Source: Bacteroidota bacterium (GTDB lineage: Bacteria > Bacteroidota > Ignavibacteria > UBA10030). From it: a DNA stretch of 7,849 bases. The stretch is taken from the NCBI GenBank assembly GCA_003453835.1, contig DMMN01000294.1, positions 2,373-10,221 of the forward strand. Reading direction: 5' to 3'. Shown here piece after piece: positions 5,937-7,849 of this stretch (positions within the stretch are counted from its first letter, which is position 1; the number at the start of each line of letters is the position of its first letter). The notes under the pieces are model-generated. The model made no database searches. It had not been told where the DNA came from and was given only the letters and a program-made list of their open reading frames with translations. Made by a program: the position numbers and the translations under genes.

Positions 5937-7163
5937 TTACGGCTTCAACAACACCTTATATGCATCGCCGGTGCGGATCGCGGTAAATGCCTCTTCGTAT
6001 CGCTCCATCGGAAACTGGTGCGTCACGAATCCCGTTCTGACAAAGTCCTCGGCCAATCCGGCTTTCAGCAGGAGTTCCATTTGATCCCAGGTCTGAAAGA
6101 CTCGTCGACCGATGATCCCGTGAACGGTTATTCCGCTGAAGATGATGTTTTTGGCGAAATCGACCTGCATGGTGCCGGAGGGGATGCCGAGCAGCGAGAA
6201 CGTCCCACCCATCCTCAACACCTTCGCCGCGTCGTTGTAGGCATGATAGCTCCCGGACATCTCGAAGGCAGCGTCGACGCCGGCCTGGTCTGTTTCTCGC
6301 ATCACCGTTTCGTAGAATCCCCTTCGTTCATCTCCGTGTGCAACATCGAAACAGAAATCGGCCCCGTACTGTTTCGCGAGCGCGAATCGTTTGGCCACAA
6401 GCTTGTCATGGGTAAACTCTCCCTGCGAAGCATCGGTAACGTAGATGCGTTTCGCTCCTGCGTAACGGGCCACGGCGATGGCCATCAGGCCCTGCACACC
6501 GCAGCCGAGGACGGCAACGATTCGGCCTTTCACGGGGGCGGACATCACTGTGTGCGTTGCGTTGCCTAGCGCGTCCATGAAGCTGATGATCTCGGGAGGA
6601 ATTTCTCTCTTCTGAAAGAGGCGAATATTCTCGACCGGCACTTTGACGTACTCCGCCCACGCTCCATCGTCGTGCACACCTTTGATCACCGTATTGCGGC
6701 AGACGTGCTTCTCGCCGAGCAGGCATTGAGAACACGTGCCACACGTGACATGCATCTCGGCTGTGGAGAAGAATTTCTTTTCCAGCCAGTTCATAAACGT
6801 CCTCTCCGACGCAAGGGAGCTTGCCGTCTTCCCGCGGAGGAGTTTCTTCAGCTCGGCGTGCCCCTTTGCTTTCTTGAGCACAAGACGAGCCAGATGAGTG
6901 CGGGCGTGCTTTCCTGCCTCGACTATTTGCCCGACGAACTCGTGCCCGATCGTAACGGGGTCGGTTTTCGCCTTGCTCATCTCAACGCGAAGGGAGGCTT
7001 TGCAGTTGTAGATGCCAACATCCGTGCCGCAAATCGCTCCGGCATAGACCTTCATCACCACGTCGTTGGTCGATTCGATTTTTGGCTCGGGTTTCTCGAT
7101 GATCTGGAATCCCTTCGGCCACTCGCGTCCTTCGAGCGGTTTCGGCTTAACGATCGCCTTCAT
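5937..7163 (-). CDS. tdh: Zinc-dependent dehydrogenase, L-threonine 3-dehydrogenase-like, with an extra segment
   Basis: A medium-chain NAD(P)-dependent dehydrogenase, most likely oxidising L-threonine to 2-amino-3-ketobutyrate for the adjacent Kbl. Catalytic-zinc motifs are ICGTD (C45, D48) and GHE (H74, E75). The structural-zinc cysteines are C141, C144, C147 and C155 (CGTCSQC then EKHVC). LGCGVQG (219-225) is the Rossmann GxGxxG, and D244 in VTDAS favours NAD. FEMSG, LGIPSG and GIIGRRVFQTW recall E. coli Tdh. At 408 residues it is about 65 longer than E. coli Tdh (341). Most of the excess is a basic, probably helical stretch at about 88-131, between GHE and the structural zinc, where the usual GDRV element is missing. 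ATG 7163 lacks a clear Shine-Dalgarno sequence but fits the family start. Other polyol or alcohol dehydrogenase activity is possible; the kbl neighbour favours Tdh. Confidence 0.82.
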   Translation of the reverse strand: MKAIVKPKPLEGREWPKGFQIIEKPEPKIESTNDVVMKVYAGAICGTDVGIYNCKASLRVEMSKAKTDPVTIGHEFVGQIVEAGKHARTHLARLVLKKAKGHAELKKLLRGKTASSLASERTFMNWLEKKFFSTAEMHVTCGTCSQCLLGEKHVCRNTVIKGVHDDGAWAEYVKVPVENIRLFQKREIPPEIISFMDALGNATHTVMSAPVKGRIVAVLGCGVQGLMAIAVARYAGAKRIYVTDASQGEFTHDKLVAKRFALAKQYGADFCFDVAHGDERRGFYETVMRETDQAGVDAAFEMSGSYHAYNDAAKVLRMGGTFSLLGIPSGTMQVDFAKNIIFSGITVHGIIGRRVFQTWDQMELLLKAGLAEDFVRTGFVTHQFPMERYEEAFTAIRTGDAYKVLLKP

Positions 7164-7248
7164 TCGTTCTCAGTTGAAAAGTGGAAGCTGCAATTTGCCG
7201 AGTGCTCATGTGTCTCATCTCTTCTTCCCCGGGATATCCGTACTTTCG

Positions 7249-7849
7249 CTACGGTCGGAGCTTCTTCGCCTTCTTCCATTTCATGAAATTCTTCCTGATA
7301 TCCTCGAGAACTTCTTTGTCGATCTGATCGTCGTCCCTGATTCTAACGTCGTAGTTTTCCCATCCCATGAAATCCTGCAACGCCTTCTTGGTTTTCGAAT
7401 CGAACACGCCATTCGCCGGGCCGGCATAGAACACGAACCCTTTATAGGTTCCGTTCATTAAGATTCCCTGGAGTTCCCGACAAAGCATCGTGTCGATTTT
7501 GATGAGATTCTTCGGATCGGTCCGGAAGTAGTATAACTTGTGCAAGCCATAGAGGCGCTCGAGTTCCTTCAGCGGCTGCGGGTGATCATAGATGCTGATG
7601 TCGATCAAGTCGTCTGTTGTGCCGTCATAGCCCGCCCCCGTTCGCTTCACGAGCAACGCCGCTGACTCTTCTCCCCGACGATCTCCTCCCGCTCTACCGC
7701 CCGCCACCAAAGCTGCGACGAGTTTGTCCGCCAAAGAACCGGTGGTCTTCTGAAAGGTTTTAGCAAGCGCCTCAACGGTCTCCCGGCCTACAAGAATGTT
7801 GCCTTGAGCGGCAAATCCTTTTCCCGTCACGACAGCGCCCTTCCCACCG
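7249..7849 (-). CDS. DUF1028 family protein with C-terminal PG_binding_2 domain, 5' end outside window
   Basis: C-terminal 199 residues of a protein whose start lies beyond the right edge. The reading frame is open through 7849, and the GTG at 7830 is an internal valine, not a start. The first part (GKGFAAQGNILVG, then AGGRAGGDRRGEESAALLV and DLIDISIYDHPQPLKEL) is characteristic of DUF1028, an Ntn-hydrolase-like fold of unsettled function; its N-terminal strands and catalytic residue are missing here. The last hundred residues (LYGLHKLYYF, then LQGILMNG, GVFDSKTKKALQDFMGWEN) match the putative peptidoglycan-binding domain PG_binding_2 that often ends DUF1028 proteins. The protein finishes in a very basic KWKKAKKLRP tail. 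It is 85 bases upstream of tdh on the same strand and may be cotranscribed. A secretion signal, if any, would be in the missing part. Confidence 0.85.
   Translation of the reverse strand, partial: GGKGAVVTGKGFAAQGNILVGRETVEALAKTFQKTTGSLADKLVAALVAGGRAGGDRRGEESAALLVKRTGAGYDGTTDDLIDISIYDHPQPLKELERLYGLHKLYYFRTDPKNLIKIDTMLCRELQGILMNGTYKGFVFYAGPANGVFDSKTKKALQDFMGWENYDVRIRDDDQIDKEVLEDIRKNFMKWKKAKKLRP

Noticed and set aside
7147..7218. 23-residue minus-strand frame starting at 7218 and overlapping the tdh start
   Set aside because: It has a fair purine-rich site upstream, but the peptide has no motif, is not in the tdh frame, and short frames of this kind are expected by chance.
7828..7830. GTG at 7830 as the start of the DUF1028 gene
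   Set aside because: The frame continues to the window edge and the protein begins in the middle of the DUF1028 domain, so this is an internal valine of a truncated gene.

Overview
The window carries eight protein genes and no rRNA, tRNA, insertion sequence or CRISPR array that I could see. Base composition is mid-range (about 50-60% G+C in most lines counted by hand), except for a G+C-rich stretch inside the first gene. The gene complement is that of a free-living bacterium: a group III-type phosphofructokinase, two cold-shock proteins, RmuC, a membrane acyltransferase, the Kbl/Tdh threonine-degradation pair and a DUF1028 protein. The style of the cold-shock and Kbl proteins, and the type of intergenic repeat, suggest an uncultured member of the Bacteroidota/Ignavibacteria (FCB) side of the tree. 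That is an impression from memory and is weakly held.

Layout: 33-1124 (minus) is pfk. Bases 1125-1550 are a non-coding gap whose right end holds the control region of the first cold-shock gene, including two perfect inverted repeats. Two small cold-shock genes follow on the plus strand (1551-1751 and 1827-2030), separated by a clear intrinsic terminator. A structured convergent gap (2031-2200) contains a long imperfect inverted repeat that may be a terminator. From 2201 to the right edge every gene is on the minus strand. In transcription order they are a DUF1028 protein (5' end cut by the window), Tdh-like dehydrogenase, Kbl, a DUF1624-type membrane acyltransferase and RmuC.

How they work together: Tdh oxidises L-threonine to 2-amino-3-ketobutyrate and Kbl cleaves that with CoA to glycine and acetyl-CoA, so these two neighbours form a complete short pathway. 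The acyltransferase and rmuC are 7 bases apart and probably cotranscribed, but no functional link is evident. The larger gaps (85, 98 and about 115 bases) leave open whether the whole minus-strand series is one operon.

I found no obviously new multi-gene system. The observations most worth a second look are the extra basic, probably helical segment in the Tdh-like protein where the family normally has its GDRV element; the palindromic control region of the first cold-shock gene; the structured element at 2065-2162; and the repeat-like leader with a small ORF in front of the acyltransferase gene.
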